A stretch of 64,000 nt of DNA from Trigonopsis variabilis. Taxonomy: Eukaryota; Ascomycota; Trigonopsidomycetes; Trigonopsidales; Trigonopsidaceae. Location of the stretch: NCBI GenBank assembly GCA_003707065.3, contig PPXM03000002.1, positions 248,001 to 312,000 on the forward strand, in the 5' to 3' direction. The notes below the pieces were generated by a model. The model was not told where the DNA came from, searched no databases, and was given only the letters and a program-made list of their open reading frames with translations. The position numbers and the translations under genes were made by a program. Shown here piece after piece: positions 46,444 to 56,357 of the stretch; position 1 is the stretch's first letter, and each line of letters begins with the position of its first letter.

Positions 46444-47572
46444 ATGGTAGGATTGCAATGAAGTAACAAGACTAATGATAGCATGGAATCAGACGAGTTA
46501 AAAGATCACCTGAGTATTTGGAGGCGAATCGGGCCAAAGAACGGAGTAAGATCGCTGATTATCGAGCGCTACAAGCTGATCTATTCCAAATGGTGAGTGG
46601 AATTGCTTCAATTGCTAAATTCAGCGAGATAAGAAAGACTATTCTCATAAAGCTCTGAGTGCTACGGAGAAAATGCTGATTGTGAACCCTGAATTCTACA
46701 CCATCTGGAATTATCGCACAGATATCCTGTTGGATCTTCTTCAGAAGGGAACGCCCGAAGATTCTGTGCAATTGCTGAAAAATGAGCTTGTATTTATTGA
46801 AGCGAGACTGCGGCGATTTCCCAAGGTATATTGGATCTGGACCCATAGGCGATGGTGTTTCACTGTGTGGCCCACAGAGACGGACGAAATCTCAGTTACT
46901 CTGGATCAAATCCTCCATATCGAGTTATCAATGATATCTCAACTGCTGGAGCAAGATGCAAGGAATTTCCATGCTTGGGGATATCGAAGATGGATCATTG
47001 ATCTGCTCGAGCAGAACTTTTCCCGGATTTATAAGGATCAAGTGCATAAGAAGACATTAGAGCTAGTTCAAAGTGAATTTGACTTTACTTCACAGAAGAT
47101 AAAAGCGAACTTTTCTAATTTCAGCGCTTGGCATAACCGGTCAAAGCTGATTCCTCGATTAGTTCAATTATCTGCAATCAAACAGGACAAAAAGCTGGAT
47201 TTTTTCCGAAGCGAGGTTAATCTAATCAAACAGGCATTATTTACTGATCCAGATGATCAGTCTGCCTGGTTGTACCATCGATGGCTGCTGACTTCTACTG
47301 ACTTTGCCGATTGGGAGTCAACCGACGAGCTCCGCCAATTCCATCTAGGCGTTTTGGATGATGAAATATCATCCATCGAAACCCTCCTCGATGAGGAAGG
47401 GGAATCCAAGTGGTGCATGGAGGCGCTTTTGTTCTACTATCCCTATCAATCTCGGCTGAAGCAGGTTCCAGTCGACAAAGCCAAACTCAAAGATTTATTG
47501 ATACGATTAGAACAGGTTGATAAGCTACGCTTGGGCAGATACAAGAGCTTATTAGAACATTTGGAAGAATAG
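46444..47572 (+). CDS. BET4: Rab geranylgeranyltransferase alpha subunit
   Basis: Three exons: 46444-46446 (ATG alone), 46482-46592 and 46625-47572; introns 35 and 32 nt; 353 residues. Bet4 pairs with Bet2 to prenylate Rab GTPases such as Ypt1 and Sec4. The family N-terminus MHG is built across the first intron: Met from exon 1, then HGIRRVKRSPEYLEANRAKE. Prenyltransferase alpha repeats are clear: NPEFYTIWNYR, YWIWTHRRWCF, NFHAWGYRRWI, NFSAWHNRS and SAWLYHRW. As in SEC23, the first coding exon is only the start codon. Without it the frame would seem to start at a downstream Met, losing about 54 residues. Confidence 0.93.
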
Positions 47573-47653
47573 AACCGACATATTGAGGAGGTTCAGGCCA
47601 TTTAGCCCTCACGAAGAAAAAAAAGCAGCAAAGGCTGCTTCGACTAGGTTCTA

Positions 47654-48734
47654 TTACTGATCATCAGTAACAACCTCCACGACGACTTTGCCTTTTGCGT
47701 GTCCGCTGGCAAGATAATCCAAGGCTTTCGGAAATTCTCTCCATTCAAATATCTTGTCGATAGGCATGGTAAGCGTGCCTTCATTGGCCATCCGAACTGC
47801 CAATTCGAGCGCGGTCTGATTGGGAGGATTTAAAAAGAAGCGATACGGGACTGCTCCCCAATAAGGGATGTAGGACGCGATTTGCCGAGTAATCGATCGA
47901 ACGCCATAGAAAAGGGCATAATACCATGCCAGTTGGTGGTTGTATTTTGGATCCTCGTCACCGCAGATGGTTACGTAGCCTTTGGCTAAGGTCTTGAGGG
48001 ATGGGAAGATCCAATTTCCTCCGACACAATCGAGCACCACGGTGAACTGTCCATATTGTTTGACTAGATTCTCAATATTTTCCGTTAACTTTGACGGCCC
48101 GACAGTATAGTCCAACAAATCGTCATACGGCAACGTCTTGGCTAGTTCACTACCCCGTTCACTGCAAGTTCCGGCGACCCGCTCGACCTTGAAGTGATTC
48201 TTTGCGATTTGGACTGCAGCCATACCGACGCTGGTTGTGGCTCCAAGAATCAACACCCGAGATGACTGTGTGATTGGAAAACTTGTCAGCATCTTATAAG
48301 CAGTCTGACAGACGAGAGGTATGGCGGCTGCTTGATCTGGATCGAGAGTCGAAGGAATGGCAACGATTGGATCTTTCTTTGGATCCACCCGGATATTAAA
48401 GCTCAGAGTTCCAGGAGCAGACTAGATGTCAATCGCTATACCGCATCCTTCTTACCAGTCTCATGTACTCACCGCAGACCCGATCACCAGGCGTCAACAG
48501 GCCTTCATAGTCTTTACCGACTTTGTCAATTACGCCATAAAAGTCCTTTCCCAGACCTTTTTTACCACCGAAGAAACGAAGAATAGGCAGGTGATATAGA
48601 CGGGCATCGACCGGATTCAACGATGCCTTGAGAACTCTGACCTCGACTTCGTGGGGTTCGAGGGGACCAAGCGGTATGTCCTCCACAGTTATATCTCCCC
48701 CAGGTACCGTATAAATATATGCTTTTGTTGTCAT
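47654..48734 (-). CDS. Medium-chain dehydrogenase/reductase, quinone oxidoreductase-like
   Basis: Two exons, 48456-48734 and 47654-48421, intron 34 nt, 348 residues. The GroES-like N-domain starts KAYIYTVPGGDITVEDIPLG and includes KASLNPVDARLYHLP and GKDFYGVIDKVG. The Rossmann domain has VLILGATTSVGMAAVQIAKN in place of a classic GxGxxG, and VVLDCVGG. The structural and catalytic zinc ligands of alcohol dehydrogenases are absent, so it is probably an NADPH-dependent quinone or enone reductase. Its substrate is not evident. An earlier donor 16 nt upstream would break the frame; the GTAAGA donor gives MRL-SAPGTLSFNIRV. Convergent with BET4 (81 bp). Confidence 0.88.
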
Positions 48735-49146
48735 CTTATCAAGGCGGACGAAATTCGGGAAGCGCCTATCCGGGGAAGTGCAGTGTGCTACAGACCCACG
48801 TCATCCATGTAGCACTTTTGTGTCTCTTAGTTCAGGCTAGTACCGACAAAGCGCCACGCCCTTTCTGATCGAGAAAATTCTCGCGCCTACCACCTGGAAC
48901 AAGAGCAAGGAGCATTGGTATGGAGGGCACCAGTACATGATTTACAAGAATAAAATGATAATTTTTCATCAATATACATAAAATCAGGCCCAAGAAAACT
49001 TAACAACCGAGAACTTTTGTAAATTTGAGGCAAAGACAAGGGGAGTAGAGGCGACCGGGATCAAGACAGCAATGCGAACCGAGAGTAAAAAGAAATGGGA
49101 GACGGCAGATAATAATACAAGAAATAACAACATCGAGAGACCATTA
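48735..49146. other. Intergenic region between MDR gene and DPH3
   Basis: About 410 nt, including the DPH3 3' UTR. A 66-codon hydrophobic open frame on the minus strand overlaps the DPH3 3' end and is not called. No RNA gene seen. Confidence 0.4.
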
Positions 49147-49380
49147 TCAGCTCGGAAGATTTTCCTAAACGTCAGCTCCAGCAAAGTCGTTCCATCTTAC
49201 GGGTTCAAAGATGACCTGAATCATTAACGAACAACTAGGACAAACTGCGATATCTTCGCCACCTTTCAAGTCATCGATATGAATTTGAAACTGGTCACCG
49301 CAAGGACAGGGATAAGTGTACATGCCAGTATCTTCATGGAACGTCATATCCTCTATTTCGATCTCATCGTAGATACTCAT
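49147..49380 (-). CDS. DPH3: CSL zinc-finger protein Dph3/Kti11
   Basis: Exons 49201-49380 and 49147-49164 with a 36-nt intron give 65 residues. Dph3 donates electrons to Dph1-Dph2 in diphthamide synthesis and to Elongator in tRNA wobble modification. The family text [25 protein letters not shown] and [11 protein letters not shown] carries the four iron/zinc-binding Cys. The intron (GTAAGA...GCTGACGTTTAG) is a multiple of three and open, so the unspliced mRNA also codes for a protein of 71 residues (ending WNDFAGADV) whose TAG stop contains the acceptor AG. I prefer the spliced form, ending FEPENLPS, because it better resembles FDKEDL-type ends in yeast. Divergent from RPS8. Confidence 0.92.
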
Positions 49381-49420
49381 CGAGCTGAGACTTTAATTTT
49401 TTGGCTAAATCTCGGGCCAG

Positions 49421-49464
49421 GTGTAACGGTTGGAAAACTCCCAACCGAGGGTTTGGTCCACGTG
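49421..49464. promoter_or_regulatory. DPH3/RPS8 divergent promoter with GTGTAACG and CACGTG
   Basis: GTGTAACG at 49421-49428 and CACGTG at 49459-49464, the latter 63 nt before the RPS8 ATG. The same pair precedes RPL29. Between them, GGTTGG and CCAACC form a short inverted repeat (gttggaaaactcccaac). Confidence 0.5.
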
Positions 49465-49527
49465 ATGCGCGTCACGCTGGTTGGAACCTTGTCTGTGGGA
49501 CGCACGCAACTTCTACATCATCTCAAC

Positions 49528-50192
49528 ATGGGTATTTCCAGAGACTCGCGCCATAAGCGATCCCATACCGGAGCCAAGCGAGCTGCCTACCGAAAGAAGC
49601 GAAAGTTCGAGCTCGGCCGTCAACCCGCTAATACTCGAATTGGTAAATAGAAAAGACGGCAGGCAGAAATGCTAACGATCCAGGTACCAAGCGTATCCAC
49701 AGCGTCCGAGTCCGAGGTGGCAACCTTAAATTCCGGGCTCTTCGAGTCGAGTCTGGTAACTTCTCATGGGGTTCTGAAGGCGTGACCCAGAAGACTCGTG
49801 TCTTGGGTGTGTCTTACCATCCTTCAAACAACGAATTGGTCCGAACAAACACTCTCACCAAGTCTGCCGTTGTCCAGATCGATGCTACTCCTTTCCGTCA
49901 ATGGTACGAGAAGCGATATGGCGCCACCATCGGTAACAAGAAGCGAACTTCAGCCAAGGATGTCGCTGCCGAACCCATTGTCGATGGCGAGGGATCAAAT
50001 CATGTGAAGCGCCGACGTGAATCTCGACAAAAGGATGCCAAGATCGCGGCTGCTCTTGACTCTCAATTCGGTGCCGGTCGTCTTTATGCTGTTGTCTCTT
50101 CCCGACCCGGACAGTCGGGCCGTTGCGATGGTTATATTCTCGAAGGTGAGGAGTTGGCCTTTTACCTTCGTCGTATGACCGCCAAAAAGTAG
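49528..50192 (+). CDS. RPS8: 40S ribosomal protein eS8
   Basis: Two exons, 49528-49642 and 49684-50192, intron 41 nt, 207 residues. The start [20 protein letters not shown] is the eS8 signature; [10 protein letters not shown] joins across the intron to [20 protein letters not shown]. Further diagnostic blocks are [16 protein letters not shown] and [17 protein letters not shown]. The C-terminus ends [19 protein letters not shown]. Promoter motifs are shared with RPL29. Convergent with the bromodomain gene (130 bp). Confidence 0.97.
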
Positions 50193-50322
50193 GCGTGTAC
50201 AAAATCTAGGATATGATATTTTAGTTATTCAAGTGTAGATTGAATTGATGTTGTGATGGTCGTAGTCCTGCGCATTAAGGCAGCTTACAAACGGAAAAAC
50301 CCCCAAAATTTACTATAATACA

Positions 50323-51440
50323 TTAAACTTTCCTGCGTCGCTTCGTAGCATGCTCTTCTTCTTCGTCATGGCCAGATATGGCATCTCGAAAGTCGCTAAG
50401 AAGTCCTTCGACCCCTGTCAGCATTTCCAACGTATACTCAGTCATATCGGAATCTGCGCTGTTATACATGATAGCGTTAGCAAACATGAGATGAAGCGCA
50501 CTTTCCAGTTCAGGTAGATTAGTTATTCGGCCTTCTTTTAGTTGATGGCGGATGGTGCGAAGGTCGGTAGGCTGCTTGATCAAGTCGTAGTAGTTGGGGG
50601 CGTCATTCGCCCGCACCGGTTGAGCAAAGAAAGAAGCAGATCTCATGGAAAGAATATTGGAGAGAACAGGTGCCACCAAAGTAGCGAAGCGTTTATGCGT
50701 AGCACCTGATCCAGTGCCAGGAGTCGCTGGAGTAGAAGGTGCAGGAGTAATGGCAGCTGAGGGATTGTCGTCGCCTCGGTGGCTCGACTTATCGTCGTCA
50801 TGTTCTTCTTCGCTTTCTTCTGGTTCTTGGCTGTTTTCGATTTCTTTGGTTTCTTCGTCCGCTTCTTTCTCTTGAGCTTCTGCTGATTTCTCAGTCTCCC
50901 GTGGCGTTTCCTGCTCCTGCTCTTGCTCTGGCGCTTGCTCTTCCGTGTTCACTTCGGGCTCCTTTTCTTGATCGAGCATGCTTTGGTCCTTCCGCGCTTC
51001 CTCCTCTAATCGATCATCCCATTCTCCTCGTGCAATTTCCTCGATTTCACGGAGATATTTCCTAAACAGTTCTTCATCTTGTTTAATCTTCCCGGTCAAT
51101 TCCTGATAGTAAACTTTGTAGATTGCCTGAGTCAGCTTTTTTATAGCAGATGAGGCTTGCAGTTAGTCGGGTCTATCCTTCTCGTACTCACGCTTCTTGG
51201 TCTCGTTGGGCTCTTTGGATATATCATATTCATTCAGTAGTTCACTATATATATGTTCACATTCCTTACTGTCAGTCTTGGGCGAGTTTGCTGTCTTACC
51301 TGGCGTCCTAACTTTGGTTTATCCTGTAATAACGGATGATCACTCAATTCTTCACTTGTCCTCGTAAATCCCTCGCTTTCTTCCCCATTTTTATAAATAA
51401 ACTGTGCCAATAACAGTTTATGTATGGTTGGTAATTCCAT
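50323..51440 (-). CDS. Bromodomain protein, NuA4 Bdc1/BRD8-like
   Basis: Three exons: 51300-51440, 51192-51264 and 50323-51155; introns 35 and 36 nt; 348 residues. The N-terminus MELPTIHKLLLAQFIYKNG leads into a conserved helical region ending AIYKVYYQELTGKIKQDEEL and FRKYLREIEEIARGEWDD, which is the pattern of BRD8 and fission-yeast Bdc1. A highly acidic Glu/Gln-rich linker covers about 125-190. The C-terminal bromodomain (about 215-325) has FAQPVRANDAPNYYDLIKQP, TDLRTIRHQLKEG and FANAIMYNSADSDM with the acetyl-lysine-binding Asn in place. Such proteins are part of the NuA4 histone acetyltransferase. A basic tail KRRRKV may be an NLS. Divergent from CTF8 across 206 bp. Confidence 0.88.
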
Positions 51441-51610
51441 ATTAGATAAATAGAGCGATTAAGGAACGTATTAGTGGGAAGGATGCTTGAGGGATGGATC
51501 CTTTCTACTTAGTGGGGTGCTGCTACATCCCTCTCTATCGCAGTAGGGACATCTATATCTCTCCTCGCTAATTTAGTGGGGCATTCTCACTAAATTAGGC
51601 GTGTCAACCG

Positions 51611-51616
51611 ACGCGT
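51611..51616. promoter_or_regulatory. MCB-like site ACGCGT before CTF8
   Basis: It lies in AACCGACGCGTCTCTA, 30 nt before the CTF8 ATG. It shares 12 bases with the SMC1 site and GACGCGTCTCTA with the PRI2 site. An inverted pair AATTTAGTGGGGCATTC and CACTAAATT lies just upstream (51570-51598). Confidence 0.65.
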
Positions 51617-51646
51617 CTCTACTTTCCAAGCTGGATCCCAAACTTC

Positions 51647-52030
51647 ATGCCTCATTCGGTCGTTAACGTTAATTTGAAGCAAAGCCGCCAGTTTGAGCCC
51701 AATGAAGGTCTCCCCGAGGTTTTAAATACGCCAGTTGGCTACGCTCTCATGGAGATCCAAGGCAGTTTGCGATTAGCCGATTCGGCCCATGAAGTCAACG
51801 GTTTACCGGCCAGTGCAGAAGGTGACACTGATCTTGGTCGAATAGAGTTCCAAATAATAGGTGAAAAGATCACCCCGATCCTCAATATCGGTCATCAGCA
51901 ATTGGTGGGAAGCTTGGAGCAGTTGAAGAACCCTCTTGCCCTCATGAAAGTCTTGCCTAATGAACAGGGAGAGATCTGCGATATCATTTATTATAAAATG
52001 CTTTTCACAACACGGCCAATTAACGTGTGA
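51647..52030 (+). CDS. CTF8: Alternative RFC subunit Ctf8
   Basis: A single exon of 127 residues. Ctf8 forms the Ctf18-Dcc1-Ctf8 module of the alternative clamp loader needed for sister-chromatid cohesion and replication checkpoint. The family pattern is clear: YALMEIQGSLRLAD, LGRIEFQIIGEKITPILNIG, GHQQLVGSLEQLKNPLALMK and IIYYKMLFTTRPINV at the C-terminus. The small size is normal for Ctf8. It joins SMC1 in the cohesion pathway, and both have the same MCB core close to the ATG. Confidence 0.9.
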   Translation: MPHSVVNVNLKQSRQFEPNEGLPEVLNTPVGYALMEIQGSLRLADSAHEVNGLPASAEGDTDLGRIEFQIIGEKITPILNIGHQQLVGSLEQLKNPLALMKVLPNEQGEICDIIYYKMLFTTRPINV

Positions 52031-52659
52031 GCTACTACGAGTACGGCTCGCACCTGTCTAAATTGTCGACATTTCTCGAGTCTATGCCCCACACTCCAAT
52101 GGACAAACAGCAAATCCGGTGCTCGATGGATTCACTAGAGAAAGCCACCACTGTCCAATATAAACAGCTCGTGGCTGGCAATGGCTACCACAAATTGGAA
52201 AATAGTCATCTCTGGCAAAGTCCTGCTACGGTCAAAAGGTCCTACAGTTGTCCAAATCTCAAAAACAGCAGTGCCTCTTATTCATATTTACAATTAAATT
52301 TCTAGGTCAGTAGTTTGGTCATCAAACATCGCTCTCCTAAAGAATTAGCTGCATTCATTCGAACGTATGGCTTCTCAGAAACATCAATATCCGCAATGGA
52401 TGAGCACAATGAGCCCATCCTTGGTACAGGTCAATGATTTTTATTCATCCCTAAAGCCATCTCACTGTCGTCACTTACCTTAGTCAAGGAGATGATGAAA
52501 AGAATTTTTTCCGAGTCTGGTAGTAACCTGACACGTCTGGACCGGGTAACCACGGAAAAGTTCTTCCATCTAGACTAGCAGTCAGATAGTCTGCCTACAA
52601 GTTAGAATCGTTTATTTAGGTAACTAGCCGCATCCAAGCATTGAATCTAATACAAGAAG
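52031..52659 (+). other. CTF8-LeuRS intergenic region with a possible short gene
   Basis: About 630 nt. A tentative two-exon frame, 52367-52429 and 52489-52578, would code for 50 residues (MASQKHQYPQWMSTM and then MMKRIFSESGSNLTRLDR). Its donor GTCAAT is weak, so I give it low weight. A longer open frame at 52027-52305 begins at GTG and has no recognisable feature. Confidence 0.25.
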
Positions 52660-55600
52660 ATGTCCAAAGAACAAAAAACTTTGGTTTTAGAGAATGTGAG
52701 TACCTTGCGAGTGATGATCAGACCGCTTTTCCGAGAACGAGCAGGACAGTTTTTATATGCTTCAGCCAAGAGATTCGAGGCAGGATGCGTGAGAAAGTCT
52801 CGCTTATATCATTGTGGAAGCGCCCAGTACAGCATTGTCCTTTTCAGTCAAGTTATGGCTACTAACGTCAGACCGAACGACGGGATTCTCTGATTGAAGT
52901 TGAGAAACGGATCCAAAAGAAATGGAAAGAGGCCAAGATATTTGAAATTGATGCGCCTAGTATCAATGAGATCCCCAGTGGAACCGACCCAGACGTGATC
53001 CATGCTAAGCATCCCAAGTTTTTCGGATCTATGGCTTATCCTTACATGAACGGTGTTTTACATGCTGGCCATTCGTTTACCTTGTCCAAGATAGAATTTC
53101 AAACTGGTTGGGAGCGGATGCGAGGCAGAAAAGCCCTATTTCCTTTGGGTTTCCATTGCACGGGCATGCCCATCAAGGCGGCCGCTGACAAATTGGTGCG
53201 AGAAATTGAACTATTCGGGCCGGATTTCGATCTTAATCAGGAAACTGAAGAAGAAACTAGTGCTGATTCCGGCGTTGCGACCCCTACTTCTACGCAAAGC
53301 GGCGACCCATCCAAGTTCTCAGGCAAAAAGTCCAAGGCGGCGCAAAAGGCTGGTTCAGCTAAATATCAATATCAGATCATGCTTCAGTTGGGAATCCCTA
53401 GAGAGGAGATTCGATACTTTGCCGATCCTCAGTATTGGCTCAAGTTCTTCCCTCCTCTTTGTCAGCGAGACTGTGACTCATTTGGTGCCCGGATCGATTG
53501 GAGACGATCGTTTGTCACCACCGATGCCAATCCCTTTTATGACGCTTTTGTCAGATGGCAGATGAATCGCTTACATGACCTGAATAAGATCAAATTCGGC
53601 GAGCGCTATACCATCTATTCGATCAAAGATGGCCAACCTTGTATGGACCACGACCGTGCCTCTGGAGAAGGAGTCAAGCCTCAAGAGTATGTGGGTGTCA
53701 AGATCAAGGTTCTGTCGTGGTCAGAGAAAGCCGCTCAGCATCTTCAAGGAGTCAAACTCGACAAGCCCGTCTATTTCATTGCGGCTACCCTTCGTCCTGA
53801 AACCATGTATGGTCAGACGGCCTGCTTTGTCGGCCCCTCTCTTACGTATGGTTTATATGAGTTGGCTAATGGCGATATTGGTATCACCACCGAACGAGCG
53901 ATTAAGAACATGGCCTATCAAAACCTCACCCCGGTGCGAGGACAATACCCTGCTCTTGCTAAGATCAGTGGACGAGATCTTATTGGAACAAAAATCTCTG
54001 CGCCTTATGCTCAATACCCTGAATTATATATCTTGCCCATGGATACAGTCAAGGAAGGCAAAGGTACCGGTGTTGTCACTTGCGTGCCTGCCGACTCCCC
54101 AGATGATTACGCAAACATGGTTGACCTTGCCAAAAAGGCTGACTACTATGGCATTGATGCCGCTTGGGCCTCGTTTGACCCTGTTCCTGTGCTTAAAACT
54201 CCTGATTACGGCGATCTCACTGCTGTTCGCCTTGTCGAGCAGTTCAAGATCCATTCGCCTAAAGACGCCGCTGCTTTGGCCAAAGCCAAAGAAATTGCGT
54301 ACCGGGAGGGTTATTATCGAGGTATCATGGTGATCGGCAAGTATAAGGGCGAGAAGGTAGAGGAGGTCAAGACCAAGATCCGAGATGAAGGAATTGCTCA
54401 GGGAACCATGTTTATTTATTCCGAGCCCGAAGGAAAGGTCGTTTCCCGATCAGGTGATGATTGTATCGTCTCTCTTGAAGATCAATGGTATCTTGATTAT
54501 GGTGAGCCTGAATGGAGAGCTCAGACCGAAAAGGAATTGGCTCAGTTAAACACTTATGCTCCCGAGACTCGGAATAGCTTTGAGGCCACTCTCGACTGGT
54601 TGCGAAATTGGGCCTGTGCTCGTACCTACGGCTTGGGATCCAAGTTGCCCTGGGATCCCAAGTTCTTGGTGGAATCTTTGTCTGATTCTACCATCTACAT
54701 GGCCTACTATACTGTGGCTCATTACCTTCATGGCGATATTTTTGGAAAGACTCCTGGCAAAGGGAACGTTACTGCGGATCAGATGACTGACGAAGTCTGG
54801 GATTATATCTTCTGCAGAGGCGATGTTCCTCCCACCTCTACCATTCCCCTGGAAACCTTGAACTCCATGCGACGAGAGTTTGAATATTTCTATCCCGTCG
54901 ACCTCCGAGTCTCTGGTAAGGATCTCGTTCCCAATCATTTGAGTTTCTTCCTTTATATCCATGCTGCTCTATTCAAGCCTCGCTTCTGGCCCCGGGGTAT
55001 TCGCGCGAACGGCCATTTGCTTCTTAACAATGAAAAGATGTCCAAGTCTACTGGAAACTTCCTGACTTTGGAGCAAATTGTTGAGAAGTTTGGTGCAGAC
55101 GCTAGTAGAATTGCTCTTGCTGACGCCGGTGATACTGTCGAAGACGCCAACTTTGACGAATCCTCTGCCAACGCTATCATCCTGCGTCTCTACAATACGC
55201 GTGAGTGGATTCGTCAAATGCTTGGTGAAGCCGATGTCGGTGCTCTCAGAACCGACTCCCCTACCAAGGTTGCTGAGTTCTTTGACGAGGCATTTGAAAA
55301 TGAGATGAATGCCTTGGGTCTTGAGACCGCCAAGCACTACGACGAGGCTATGTTCAAAAGCGCCCTCAAGACTGGTCTCTATGACCTTCAAACCGCCAGA
55401 GACTTTTACCGAGAATCTACCGCCGTTGCTGGTTTTACTATGCGAGCCGATCTTGTCCGTCGTTATGCTGCTCTTCAGGCTCTCTTACTGACTCCCGTCG
55501 CTCCTCACTGGGCCGAGTATGTTCACCAAGACCTGCTTGGAAACAAGACTTCGGTCCAAAATACCATCTTTGTTGATCCTAAGCCGGCCGATAAAGTTGT

Positions 55601-56171
55601 TTTGGCTGCTCTAGACTATGTCCGTTCGCTCACCAGAGCAGTCCGGGAATGTGAGGCTTCGAATCTCAAGAAAGCAAAGAAATCCAAGACTCCTGCTTGG
55701 GACCCCAAGAAACCAAGTCGCCTGACTGTCATCATTGCTAGAGACTTCCCCTCGTGGCAGGCTCCTTACGTCCAGCTCGTCCGTTCGCTAGCAGAAGCTC
55801 TCCCTGCTGATCTTCCCAAGCGAGTTCAAGAGACCGCAGCATCGCTTGGTCGACCGGCAGACACCAAGAAGGCCATTCCTTTTGTTAATACGCTGAAGCA
55901 GAGACTACAGCATGAGGATGCTGCCACCGTCTTTGACAGGAAACTTGCCTTTGACGAATACGAAACCGCCTATAAAGTGCGACCCTTGCTTGAAAAATCA
56001 ATTCCGCGTGTCGAACAAGTGCGCGTCCTTGTCCTCCCCGAACCCGCCGATGGACTAAAGGAAGCAAAGGTCGTTGACCCTGCGACGAATGAGGAGTTGA
56101 CTCTCAAGGTCAGCCGTGACCTTGAGATTGCTGTTCCTGGAGAGCCTGCTGTGCTACTCGAAAATCTTTAG
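52660..56171 (+). CDS. CDC60: Cytosolic leucyl-tRNA synthetase
   Basis: Two exons, 52660-52695 and 52872-56171, intron 176 nt ending CTACTAACGTCAG, 1,111 residues. This class Ia enzyme charges tRNA-Leu in the cytosol. The N-terminus joins MSKEQKTLVLEN to TERRDSLIEVEKRIQKKW. The HIGH-like motif is YPYMNGVLHAGHSFT (about residue 74), the CP1 editing domain spans about 270-550 with GTGVVTCVPADSPDDY, and the KMSKS loop is NNEKMSKSTGNF (about 733). The archaeal/eukaryotic C-terminal extension is present. Exon 1 codes for only 12 residues. Length fits the eukaryotic family (about 1,090-1,180). Confidence 0.97.
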
Positions 56172-56357
56172 GTATAGAATAAGAGATTGATGTGTGATGA
56201 TGACCTGTATACGTAGGCGAGGCAGACTGCATCAGACAGTTGGGAAAGAAGAAAAGCGTAGTAAAAAGCCATCAGGCAAAGTTGACCAGAGATGTTACGC
56301 TCAGTTAACTTGTCCGATTAAGAATTAATCTACAATACTCTTATAAAAATACAAGGC

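Noticed and set aside
52696-52871. Possible C/D snoRNA in the LeuRS intron
   Set aside because: A GTGATGA C-box is present but there is no CTGA D-box in the intron.
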